Shown here one piece after another: positions 31,442 to 38,725 of a stretch of DNA of 42,746 nucleotides (positions are counted from its first letter, which is position 1; each line of letters starts with the position of its first letter). Position numbers and translations under genes: made by a program. The notes under the pieces were generated by a model that saw nothing but the letters and a program-made list of their open reading frames with translations, did not search any database and was not told the origin of the DNA. This DNA comes from a virus: positions 1 to 42,746 of the IMG/VR virus record IMGVR_UViG_3300043353_000045; one strand, given 5' to 3'.

Positions 31442-32281
31442 TCACGATTTCAGCAACTCCCGTCTGTCATTTTCGAAAATGTGCAGACTAGTGCAGTGCA
31501 TGGCCAGGCTACCGGGTCGGATTGATAGCCAATCATCTCCGTTGATTTCTCGGCAGCGGTCGATGATCCACAGGAGCAGCCGCACGGCCAGGTAGCAATC
31601 GTCGGCCCAGTGACGGACGAAGTCGCAGGACCGCAAGGGGTACCACATGTGGGCTTCGCCGTCGCGGACCATGACCTGGTATCCTAAGGTGCACGGTTTG
31701 CGGCCGCCGTCGCCGACGCCCGTGTCCTCAGGAAAGAACAGCGGGATGAACCCCTGCCGGGTGTGCGGCTCTTTGGCCAGCATCTCGACCAAATCTTCGA
31801 GGTCGCCCCAGTAATAAGCGACGCCGTACTTAGGCCGCTTGTCGCCGGCAGGGTACTTCCTCAACCGGCCCTTCTCCGGCAGGGTGCCGCCGCCGGACCG
31901 GCGGGCGAACTTAGGCCACAGACGCTCCATGTAAGTGTGGTTGAAGTGGGTCTCCTTGAACCGGGCAGCGCTGCCGGCCCAGGGCCAGTTGGCCCACTCC
32001 CTCCCTGGGTTCAGGGGCTCGCCGCCCACGCGCTCCAGGAAGTGATCATCGGCCCAGGGCAGGTTCGGCTGAATGTCCTGCCGCCAGTGGTCGAGGTCCT
32101 CGAACCCGCCGAGGGATACTTCGAACTCCACGTTCCTCAGCTCGTACGACACGGCGGCAGGGTTCTGGCTGACATCGAGCCCCTGCCACCGTTCAGTGGC
32201 AACGCGCGGCGCTGTCCGAAACGCCCGCCGGAGATCCTGCCGCACGGCTTCAAACGACGGTGTGTCTGTCACGTAGATCAT
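31442..32281 (-). CDS. Thymidylate synthase-family enzyme, probable dCMP hydroxymethylase-like
   Basis: A 279-residue protein whose C-terminal half aligns without gaps to thymidylate synthase: C197 on catalytic Cys146, Q202 on Gln151, the VRDG turn, R217-S218-C219-D220 on R166-S167-C168-D169, and D228 on Asn177. Asn177 reads uracil; T4 dCMP hydroxymethylase has Asp there, so D228 points to a cytosine nucleotide substrate. It is a divergent member (Thr after the catalytic Cys instead of His). It starts in an ATGA overlap with the upstream gene. With dCMP deaminase and a MazG-like enzyme nearby, hydroxymethyl-dCMP synthesis is plausible. Plain dTMP synthesis is the alternative. Confidence 0.68.
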   Translation of the reverse strand: MIYVTDTPSFEAVRQDLRRAFRTAPRVATERWQGLDVSQNPAAVSYELRNVEFEVSLGGFEDLDHWRQDIQPNLPWADDHFLERVGGEPLNPGREWANWPWAGSAARFKETHFNHTYMERLWPKFARRSGGGTLPEKGRLRKYPAGDKRPKYGVAYYWGDLEDLVEMLAKEPHTRQGFIPLFFPEDTGVGDGGRKPCTLGYQVMVRDGEAHMWYPLRSCDFVRHWADDCYLAVRLLLWIIDRCREINGDDWLSIRPGSLAMHCTSLHIFENDRRELLKS

Positions 32282-32658
32282 TTGGGGAACTCGAAAACGT
32301 ACTCATCCCCGTTTTGAACCAGGAATGTGTCTGTGAGTCCGCATTTTTTTAATTCTCCCAACTTAAGTCGGGAGTTGTGGGTGATTCGGCCCTTTTTCTT
32401 CTGCACTTTGTGCTTAGTAAATCCGACCCGCGGTTTAACTACGATCATCCCCCGATCTTTCGTGTGGTAAAGCCACACGGTGTCATAGACTCCTACAAAA
32501 GACGGGACATGGATAGCGATCATCTGACAGTTTCGTTGTTTGCTATATCCAGGGGGGTGGTGGCCTACAGATATACGACAGGGGATTTTCTTCACTGTTT
32601 TCCTCTCCTTTGGTTGGCCGCCCTGGAACTGCGTTCGCCAAATCGGATCTATTTCCAT
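32278..32658 (-). CDS. Hypothetical basic protein
   Basis: From ATG 32658 (GGAGG five bases upstream) the product is 126 residues. It is Lys/Arg-rich with beta-strand-like stretches (IAIHVPSFVGVYDTVWLYHT, RGMIVVKPRVGFT). No family is recognised. It lies between the UDG-like and thymidylate-synthase-like genes and overlaps the latter as ATGA. Confidence 0.55.
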   Translation of the reverse strand: MEIDPIWRTQFQGGQPKERKTVKKIPCRISVGHHPPGYSKQRNCQMIAIHVPSFVGVYDTVWLYHTKDRGMIVVKPRVGFTKHKVQKKKGRITHNSRLKLGELKKCGLTDTFLVQNGDEYVFEFPK

Positions 32659-32660
32659 CA

Positions 32661-33029
32661 CTACCTCCGTGACAGAGACCGCATCAGACGCTGCGTCTTG
32701 CGTCTTACCTGCAGGCTATTGTACATCAGGTTTTTTCCCGACGGGTGGGGAATTAACCAGTATGTAGTTCTATTTTTGACCGTTGAAGTAAACCACGGAT
32801 GACGGGACGGCAGGCGGAGGTGACGCCAGGCGACGCGCCCCAGAACGACGACGGTGTCGCCCCCGCGAAAGACCGGTTCCTCTTCGGTGTTGGTTCTGAA
32901 GAACGTCGCCGTGTATTCGTCTGCGGACAGCCCGCTCAAGGCCAGCAGGCGGCGGCCCGTCCCCTTCGTGTTCGGAGGGAACGCGTCGCCGCGGCCGGTC
33001 GGGTCATCAGTTCCAACAATCCATTTCAC
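32661..33029 (-). CDS. Uracil-DNA glycosylase-superfamily-like protein
   Basis: A 122-residue protein starting at GTG 33029. MKWIVGTDDPTGRGDAFPP could supply the catalytic loop of the superfamily, followed by GTGRRLLALSGL, VVVLGRVAWRHL and WLIPHPSGKNLMYNS; the last fits the HPS motif of uracil-DNA glycosylases. It is short for the family (usually 200 or so residues) and the loop is non-canonical, so it may be a relative with changed activity. In a phage with cytosine deamination enzymes, uracil or modified-base surveillance makes sense. Tentative. Confidence 0.42.
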   Translation of the reverse strand: MKWIVGTDDPTGRGDAFPPNTKGTGRRLLALSGLSADEYTATFFRTNTEEEPVFRGGDTVVVLGRVAWRHLRLPSRHPWFTSTVKNRTTYWLIPHPSGKNLMYNSLQVRRKTQRLMRSLSRR

Positions 33030-33030
33030 G

Positions 33031-33280
33031 CTTTACCTGCTTTGCTTCGACTGGGCCGGGCTGGGCATGGCTTAGCTTGCTCCACTCTGCGCACTGGGCT
33101 TTGCCTGCTTTGCTTCGACTTAACTTCACCGCACTGTGCTCTTCCACGCTTGGCTGTGCTCGGCCTGCTTTGCTTCGACTTTGCTTTGCTGAACTCGACT
33201 TAGCTCCGCCTGCTTCGACTCTGCTAAACATCACTTGTCTGCGCTAAGCTGAACTCGACTTAGCTCCGCCTGTTTCGACT
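33031..33280. repeat. Pentanucleotide-periodic tract 1
   Basis: About 250 bases with 5-bp periodicity, each pentamer mostly NNRCT on the plus strand (AGYNN on the transcribed minus strand). It contains one phase slip near 33085. A 13-18 base motif containing CCTGC...TTCGACT recurs at 33035, 33103, 33163, 33208 and 33268. Positions 33191-33220 and 33251-33280 are a 30-base direct repeat with one mismatch. The tract runs from the UDG-like start to the stop codon of the next gene without other sequence. Confidence 0.85.
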
Positions 33281-33739
33281 TCAGGCCGTCGATCGGTTCT
33301 CCGGCCGGCCGCGACGGTGCCTACGAGGATGACGCTGGCGGACTTGATCAGCGGCTTCCCAGATCTGGACAAGCTCCTGCAGGTGATTGTAGCGGGCCTG
33401 AACCCGCTCCAATTCGTCGAGAGCATCCCCCAGCATGACTTCCCGCAGGTTAGGGACAGAGCCGACGTCTTGAATGTCCCGATAGCCACCGCCCGGTCTC
33501 ACCCGGTCGATAGTCAGGCTTACCATCTGCCGCTCGCCTTCCTCGTTCACGACGTGGACAGCGATCAGCCGGCGGACTTGGTGGCACCGCCACTCGAAGC
33601 CCGCTTTCTCATCGTCCCATTCCAGGGACTTGTGAAGATCCGAAGTCGGGTGGGCTTGCGCCCACTCGACCACCGGCTCGACCCGCAGGATGCCGCCTTG
33701 GGCCTCCCGCAACGCTAGTAACTCTTCCTTGATGCTCAC
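33281..33739 (-). CDS. Conserved phage protein of unknown function
   Basis: A 152-residue protein containing SDLHKSLEWDDEKAGFEWRC, VRRLIAVHVVNEEGERQMVS and LDELERVQARYNHLQELVQI. I recognise this as a protein widespread in alphaproteobacterial prophages, of unknown function. AGGAG precedes the ATG. It is flanked on both sides by pentanucleotide tracts that begin exactly at its stop and end at its ribosome binding site. Confidence 0.65.
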   Translation of the reverse strand: MSIKEELLALREAQGGILRVEPVVEWAQAHPTSDLHKSLEWDDEKAGFEWRCHQVRRLIAVHVVNEEGERQMVSLTIDRVRPGGGYRDIQDVGSVPNLREVMLGDALDELERVQARYNHLQELVQIWEAADQVRQRHPRRHRRGRPENRSTA

Positions 33740-33750
33740 TTTAGTCTCCT

Positions 33751-34020
33751 TTGCCTGCTTTGACTGGGCTATGCTGTGCTAAACTACGCTGATCTCCGCT
33801 TCGCTGCGCTGAGCTAAGCTTCGCCTGCTTCGACTTTGCTACGTTAATCTGTGCTGGACTAAGCTGAACTACGCTCTGCCTAGCTCCGCCTGCTTTGACT
33901 CGGCTAAACTTTGCGGGGCTCTGCTATTCTATGCTCCGATCTGCTAAACTAAGCCTGCTTCGACTGCGCTATACTTGACTAAGCTGGTCTGTGCATTACT
34001 GCGCTATGCTTGGCCTGCTA
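33751..34020. repeat. Pentanucleotide-periodic tract 2
   Basis: 54 consecutive pentamers without phase slip, nearly all of the form NNRCT or a one-base variant. The GCCTGCTT(C/T)GACT-type motif recurs at 33753, 33823, 33888 and 33953, with a truncated copy at 34013; the gaps are 70, 65, 65 and 60. It ends four bases before the stop of the next gene. It is not coding and does not form long hairpins by eye. Confidence 0.88.
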
Positions 34021-34023
34021 GGT

Positions 34024-34665
34024 TCAGGACTCGACGCGGAAAGTACCCCAGCCCATACCTGTGCTCATTTTACTATTGGGCCGTCCAGCGCCGATGCCAA
34101 CTTGACCGCCAACGCGAGCGAGCAAGTTGATGACGTCCTGAGCGTTGAACTGGTCACCGTCCCAACGCAAGGTCGGCTCGCACTCCCACGGCATGAAGAA
34201 TGGCCGTGCCAGGATATCAGTCGAACCGTTCGCCAGCTTCACAGCCATGTCCCGGCGAACCGGAGAACCAACAGTGAGATGCACGAGAGGTTGGCCGTCG
34301 TCGGTGTCGAAACCATCGGCCTCGACGAAGACGCTGAGCTTCGCGATCGTCATCTTGAAACCGACCAGGCGGCAGCCGTCGATCATGCCCGTCCGCAGGG
34401 CTGAAGCCGGAATGCCATACTGGCCCGTTTCGCTGATGTGCATCGCGCCTTTATAGACAGCGTCGAAGTCTTTAGGCGGCCGGGCGGTACCTTTCTTGGT
34501 ACGACTACCGGCCATCATGTCGTCGATCATCTTCTGCCGGTTTGCGCTGGACATTTTGTTCATGACCAGGGGGGCAGTGCCAATGATCTTGACCTTAGCC
34601 AGCTGAAAGTTCGGCGGGCTAATGGTCAAGATCGTCTTCGGCTCTTCTTTTGTCTTCGTCAGCAT
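34024..34665 (-). CDS. Conserved phage protein, possible RAMP/Cas7-like fold
   Basis: From ATG 34665 (GAGGA nine bases upstream; upstream TTG rejected) the product is 213 residues. It includes KVKIIGTAPLVMNKMS, YGIPASALRTGMIDGCRLVG and GQVGIGAGRPNSKMSTGMGW. The Gly-rich end and SALRTGM segment recall RNA-binding RAMP/Cas7-like proteins, but this is impressionistic. Homologues occur in many phages near recombination genes, from memory. Function is unknown. Confidence 0.6.
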   Translation of the reverse strand: MLTKTKEEPKTILTISPPNFQLAKVKIIGTAPLVMNKMSSANRQKMIDDMMAGSRTKKGTARPPKDFDAVYKGAMHISETGQYGIPASALRTGMIDGCRLVGFKMTIAKLSVFVEADGFDTDDGQPLVHLTVGSPVRRDMAVKLANGSTDILARPFFMPWECEPTLRWDGDQFNAQDVINLLARVGGQVGIGAGRPNSKMSTGMGWGTFRVES

Positions 34666-34711
34666 CGTTTTCGTTCCTCTGTTTTCCGGTGATTGCCGGT
34701 ACAACAGATAA

Positions 34712-34736
34712 ACTACAAAACTTCAGCCGTGTATAC
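34712..34736 (-). promoter_or_regulatory. Shared AGTTTTGTAGT / GTATAC intergenic motif
   Basis: The minus strand carries GTATAC (34731-34736) then AGTTTTGTAGT (34712-34722), about 50 bases upstream of a start codon. The same two elements occur in the divergent gap at 38664-38683. A phage promoter or operator is likely. Confidence 0.35.
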
Positions 34737-34741
34737 TAGTA

Positions 34742-35647
34742 TTATTTCTTGAACACACTAATGGTCTGATGCTTCGGCGGCTCGAAGCCATGGCGCTTCA
34801 TGCAGCTATTCAGATGCAGCGTGCCCGGGTGGTGCTTCAGGAACGCTGTGCCGACGAACTTCAGTTTCAGGCTGTCCTCGATCTGCTCGCAGAACATCTT
34901 GTGCAGCAGGAACGGCTCTTTGTTCTTGCTCATGTCCTTGATGCCAAGAACTAAGAAACCACCCTTGACCAAGTGGCCTACACAGGCTTTGTAGATCTCC
35001 ATCATGGTCTGCCAGTACTCCTCGCCCTCTTTCAGGAAAGCGAGATTGGGCAGGGTCTTGTCGTACTTGAACGTGATTTCCTGGTCGCGGTGTTCCTTGC
35101 CGCGGAGCTTCCCCTTTGGGCTGGGCATGGACACGTCGCCCGAGTACGGCGGATTGTTCAGGACCAAGTGGACTGGCGGCACCTTAGCCTTTTCCAGGAA
35201 GGTGGCGATTTCCCTGGCGTCGCCATTGCCGATCTTGACAATCGGCAGGTTGTTGATCTCCTTGGCCTTAGCGATGTTCGCCTTCAGGATGTCACCGTAC
35301 TCCAGCTCCATGCCGGCGGCGTTCCGGCCCTGGGTCACGGCTTCGACGATTGTTGTCCCCGCGCCACAAGTTGGGTCGAGGACCCACTGGTCGGGTTTGG
35401 TGTACTGCTGGATCGCCCAGCGAGAAACGTGAAGAGGAGATTTTGCGATGTGTGAATGCTTCTTACTGCCGTCAGCGTTCTTAGATCCTGACTCAGAAGG
35501 GTCATAGTATTGCCGCCGCTCCAAGCGGCTGTAGTAACTGCCGTCAGGCCGCAAGAGCTCGCCGAGGATCTTCTGGCAGTACTTGCAGCGGCAGTGGTAA
35601 AACTCGGGCACTTGGCCCTTGATCAGGTTGACTCGTTCTCCATACAT
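34742..35647 (-). CDS. DNA methyltransferase, amino (N6-adenine or N4-cytosine) type
   Basis: A 301-residue protein with AdoMet motif VLDPTCGAGTTIVEA (residues 89-103), acidic GMELEYGD, and catalytic NNPPY (164-168). HCRCKYC at residues 19-24 may be a zinc site. The order motif I then NPPY is that of alpha/gamma amino-methyltransferases. No cognate restriction enzyme is visible, so protection of phage DNA or regulation is likely. GAGGA precedes the ATG. Confidence 0.78.
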   Translation of the reverse strand: MYGERVNLIKGQVPEFYHCRCKYCQKILGELLRPDGSYYSRLERRQYYDPSESGSKNADGSKKHSHIAKSPLHVSRWAIQQYTKPDQWVLDPTCGAGTTIVEAVTQGRNAAGMELEYGDILKANIAKAKEINNLPIVKIGNGDAREIATFLEKAKVPPVHLVLNNPPYSGDVSMPSPKGKLRGKEHRDQEITFKYDKTLPNLAFLKEGEEYWQTMMEIYKACVGHLVKGGFLVLGIKDMSKNKEPFLLHKMFCEQIEDSLKLKFVGTAFLKHHPGTLHLNSCMKRHGFEPPKHQTISVFKK

Positions 35648-35649
35648 TT

Positions 35650-37056
35650 CTAGTATTCCTCTATTGTGAGCGGGGGATAAGTTTTATGGGTATCAGGATA
35701 CCCGTGTTTTTTCTTTTTGTTTACAAGGACTTGGGAGGGGGTCCGTGTTTTCTTTGGTTCAGACTTAGAATCCGGAGGGCGTAAGTCCCTAGATGGGACC
35801 GGAGTTACGTCCCCCTCAGGGGGTAAACCGTACTTCCGGGTACGGATCTGACACCGCCGGGCCAGCCAGCACTGGCCGCAGGCCTGCGGCTGGTCGGCAT
35901 AGCCCACGTTCTGGCAATACCACTGCTTGGCTTCGTCTATGTGGGGGTTAGCCGGCAGCAGGCGTACGCCTGACGACGCAAACGGCTTGCCCCCTATGTG
36001 GGCCGCGATCTGCCGGGACACGTACTCGGCGAACTGTATGGGCATTGCCTTGCCCGTCTGCCGGACCATGTGGCTGTTCTCGTCGTGGTTCCACTCGCCT
36101 TTGGCGTTCAGGATCGTGCCATAAAAGATGAAATCGTCGGGGAAGCCCATGATGCGGGCGCGCTCCCGGATGGTATAGGGCTCGCACCGCAAGTGATGGA
36201 GGGTGGCGTTCTGGCCGGTCAGGACATGGCTGGGACCGTCCCAGTGCCCCTTGAGGAAGCCGATCCGGTTGACCAGCCGGCCCTCTTTAGTGGGGTACTG
36301 CAGAGTGTGGCCAGCCCTCTTGTCGGCGAAGTACTTCTTGACGTCGCCCCAGCTGTTCTTTTTTCGGTAACCGCCTAAGTTCAGCGCTCGGAAGCATTCG
36401 GCCGACAGGTCGCACGGGTCCATGTTCGGCATGTTCGATCGCGACCGCGGCTTGCCCAGGTCACCCAGAACGTCGGCCACGGTCAACGCGTGCTCGGCTT
36501 CGCCAGGGCGGAACACCCACCGTTCTTTCTTCAGAGCGCCCAGCATGAACAAGCGCTTGCGGTTCTTCTGGACGTTGCCGTAGCCCCAGTTCGAGACCCA
36601 CTCGGGGTAAAGGTCATACTCAGGCAGACCGTCGGCGTATTCTTTCATAGGATACGCGGTCAGGGACTTCGGTAGATCGTCCATGACGAAGTAGCGGGGC
36701 TTCAGCTTTGCCACCAGTTCCACGAACAAAGGAATGTCAGACTGATCGGTCGCGGCCCGTTCCCTGAAGTTCTTATTCGCCCCGCTGAGGGCGCTGTAAG
36801 CTCCACACTCCGGGTGGCCGAGGGCCAGGTCGGGATTACTAAATCGGCGGAACTCTTCTTCCGTCATCTGCTCGACGGAGTGGGGGAACACGGCCCCTGG
36901 AAAGTTCTCCAGGAAAGTGTTGCGGCCGTCCGAGTCTTTCTCGTGGTAGTACTTCCGCCACTCGACGTTGCCCAGGACCTTGAACCCTGCAGACCGAGCA
37001 CCGATCAGGAGACTACCAATGCCACAGGTGATCCCGATTGAAGTAAGCTGTGCCAT
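35650..37056 (-). CDS. Atypical C5-cytosine methyltransferase homologue with C-terminal Cys4 motif
   Basis: A 468-residue protein. Motif I is ITCGIGSLLIGA, motif IV GHPECGAYS with catalytic Cys84, motif VI position MDDL (125-128), motif VIII QKNRKRL, motif IX YTIRERARIMGFPDDF and motif X TGKAMPIQFAE. Canonical PPCQ and ENV are thus PECG and DDL, altering residues that hold the target cytosine. About 110 residues follow motif X and include C-x11-C-x2-C-x5-C, the last part matching the spacing of the Fe-S nuclease in this window. The ATG has an AAAGG and overlaps the AsnB-like gene by 52 bases. It could modify a modified or different pyrimidine. Ordinary 5mC formation is not excluded. Confidence 0.72.
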   Translation of the reverse strand: MAQLTSIGITCGIGSLLIGARSAGFKVLGNVEWRKYYHEKDSDGRNTFLENFPGAVFPHSVEQMTEEEFRRFSNPDLALGHPECGAYSALSGANKNFRERAATDQSDIPLFVELVAKLKPRYFVMDDLPKSLTAYPMKEYADGLPEYDLYPEWVSNWGYGNVQKNRKRLFMLGALKKERWVFRPGEAEHALTVADVLGDLGKPRSRSNMPNMDPCDLSAECFRALNLGGYRKKNSWGDVKKYFADKRAGHTLQYPTKEGRLVNRIGFLKGHWDGPSHVLTGQNATLHHLRCEPYTIRERARIMGFPDDFIFYGTILNAKGEWNHDENSHMVRQTGKAMPIQFAEYVSRQIAAHIGGKPFASSGVRLLPANPHIDEAKQWYCQNVGYADQPQACGQCWLARRCQIRTRKYGLPPEGDVTPVPSRDLRPPDSKSEPKKTRTPSQVLVNKKKKHGYPDTHKTYPPLTIEEY

Positions 37057-38369
37057 GTTGCGTCCTTTTGTCGAAACAGGCGGACCAGATTTTGAGACCG
37101 CTCTTCACGGTCCTCCTCGATCCGCAGGGGTTTTTTAGGTTGGTCGGCGATCTCCGGCGGCAGGTCGTCGCGGAATAGATCGCGGAGGATTTTCTTGTTG
37201 CGCCGTTCCTCGTAAGGCAGGCCAAGGGCAATCTGAACCACCTGACGAGCCAGGAACGGACTGCGGACTTCGATCCGGTGGCGCATCATCACTCGGTCCA
37301 GGCGAACCAGGTGCCACGCGGGCAGTTCGTGGAACAAGTCTGAGCCCTGGGAGTCGTACCGCATTGCTCGGCCGTAGCCGCCGAAGCCTTCGTCTGCGCC
37401 GTCACCAGTCAGGCACACCGTTTGCTTGTCCCCGATGGCCCGAGCCAGGGCGATTTGAGGGCGCAAAGATCCTAAGTCGATCGGCTCCTGCAGGTACGAC
37501 AGGCAGGTGTCGTCGTCTACGTCCACGGAGCCGTGGACCTCGTTTACTTTTTGCTTGCCCGCGACAGCGGACACCCGGAAGTGCTCCATGGCGTCGCCGT
37601 CGCCGAGGTCCGCGTAGTAAGGGATGACGGTGCCGTGGCGACGCGCTAGGGTGTAAACAATGGAACTGTCCAAACCCCCGCTCAAAAGACAAGCCACGGG
37701 CACATCCGCGGCCAGGACCCGCCGGCGGACTGCCGCCTCGATCTCAGCTTTCAAGTCGCCTTTAACAGGATGAAGTGGATCTATGATTTCCCGGTGGACA
37801 GAACCGAACGGAGTGATGCGGACGTGTTCCCCCGGCAGGACGTGCTTGATCTGGCGGTAGGGAGTTCGCTCGACCTCAGGGCAGTAGCCCCACTTGATCA
37901 CAGCGGCCAGGTACACCTCGTCAGGCTGCGTCGGTGCCAGGATCGTCAGGGCGTTCAGCTCAGACGCGGCGGCCCGCACGTCAGCTCGGTAGTACGTGGG
38001 CTTCTGCGCCAGGTAATCGCACACCACGTGGAGCGTGCCGTTATTCTTCAGAGCCACGATGCTCCAGAAGCCGTCGTGGTCTGTCAGGCCCGTCATCCAG
38101 CGGTCCACGACGATCGGCAGGTCGCACTCGGCTTTTGGATCTTTGTCGCGGAAGTCCAGGATCTCGCCGACGAAGGCGATCGTCCAGTTGCCTTTTTGAA
38201 CGGGCTGGTCGTTTGCCGTGGACAATCCCACGATCGGCAAGCGGACATGGCCCACTGTGCCGTAGCTGTGGCTGATGACTTTCTTTCGAATGCCCCGATG
38301 GTTGAGGCTCTCGAGGGCCTTGTCAAAGGTCTTCGATTTCGGTCCTGCTTGGGCCAACCAACCGCACAC
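37005..38369 (-). CDS. Asparagine synthetase B-like glutamine amidotransferase
   Basis: The GTG at 38369, one base after the upstream stop and nine bases after AAGGA, makes Cys residue 2, the N-terminal nucleophile of class II glutamine amidotransferases; the ATG at 38417 would bury it. The glutaminase half has NHRG and GHVRLPIVG, but the oxyanion NGE is VGE (AFVGEILDF). The ATP-pyrophosphatase half has LLSGGLDSSIV and GDGADEGFGGY, then EVRSPFLARQVV. At 454 residues it is about 100 shorter than E. coli AsnB. The overlap with the C5-methyltransferase-like gene suggests joint action, perhaps amidating a carboxylated base; free asparagine synthesis is the simpler view. Confidence 0.8.
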   Translation of the reverse strand: MCGWLAQAGPKSKTFDKALESLNHRGIRKKVISHSYGTVGHVRLPIVGLSTANDQPVQKGNWTIAFVGEILDFRDKDPKAECDLPIVVDRWMTGLTDHDGFWSIVALKNNGTLHVVCDYLAQKPTYYRADVRAAASELNALTILAPTQPDEVYLAAVIKWGYCPEVERTPYRQIKHVLPGEHVRITPFGSVHREIIDPLHPVKGDLKAEIEAAVRRRVLAADVPVACLLSGGLDSSIVYTLARRHGTVIPYYADLGDGDAMEHFRVSAVAGKQKVNEVHGSVDVDDDTCLSYLQEPIDLGSLRPQIALARAIGDKQTVCLTGDGADEGFGGYGRAMRYDSQGSDLFHELPAWHLVRLDRVMMRHRIEVRSPFLARQVVQIALGLPYEERRNKKILRDLFRDDLPPEIADQPKKPLRIEEDREERSQNLVRLFRQKDATWHSLLQSGSPVALVVS

Positions 38370-38370
38370 G

Positions 38371-38631
38371 TCAGACGATCCTTTTGGATGTGATCGTGGC
38401 GTAGCCGGCAACGTCATCCCAGTGGTCGTGGTGGTTGGGGTTTCCCGAAACGATGCGGGCGGCCTTGTGCATGATCATCTCCAGGCTTTCCTTTTGGACC
38501 GCTGTCAACTCGTTCCAGGACTTGCCCGTTTGGAGCACAGCCTTAAGCTGCTGGCTGACGTCGGCAACATCTGTGAAGTCGCCGTGGACAGTGCCACGCT
38601 GCTTGAGTATCTCGTCGAGCGGACTCGTCAT
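38371..38631 (-). CDS. DUF6378-like protein
   Basis: From ATG 38631 (GGAGG four bases upstream) the product is 86 residues: ILKQRGTVHGDFTDVADVSQ, then LEMIMHKAARIVSGNPNHHD and HWDDVAGYATI. This is the DUF6378 pattern, a small helical phage protein that resembles MazG-type nucleotide pyrophosphatases in its acidic and His residues. Longer upstream frame was rejected. It leads the AsnB-like/methyltransferase operon. Confidence 0.7.
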   Translation of the reverse strand: MTSPLDEILKQRGTVHGDFTDVADVSQQLKAVLQTGKSWNELTAVQKESLEMIMHKAARIVSGNPNHHDHWDDVAGYATITSKRIV

Positions 38632-38725
38632 GTTACCTCCATGATTAAATTCCTGTATCCCATAGTTTTGTAGTATTGTATACTGGTAGATTAAAGACCC
38701 GAGGTTCTTTTCCACGGAGAAAACA
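38632..38725. promoter_or_regulatory. Divergent intergenic promoter region
   Basis: The 94 bases between the leftward DUF6378 gene and rightward helicase must hold both promoters. It contains AGTTTTGTAGT (38664-38674) and GTATAC (38678-38683) with TATACT as a possible rightward -10, and AGTAT-TGT-ATACT symmetry. No clear -35 is seen, so a phage-specific activator may be needed. Confidence 0.5.

Noticed and set aside
33031-34020. CRISPR array
   Set aside because: The repeats are degenerate pentamers without constant repeat and unique spacer units, and no cas genes are present. The Cas4-like nuclease is of phage recombination type.
38370-38417. ATG at 38417 as start of the AsnB-like gene
   Set aside because: It would put 17 residues before the nucleophilic cysteine and overlap the upstream gene by 47 bases. 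The GTG at 38369 has a good ribosome binding site and places Cys at position 2.
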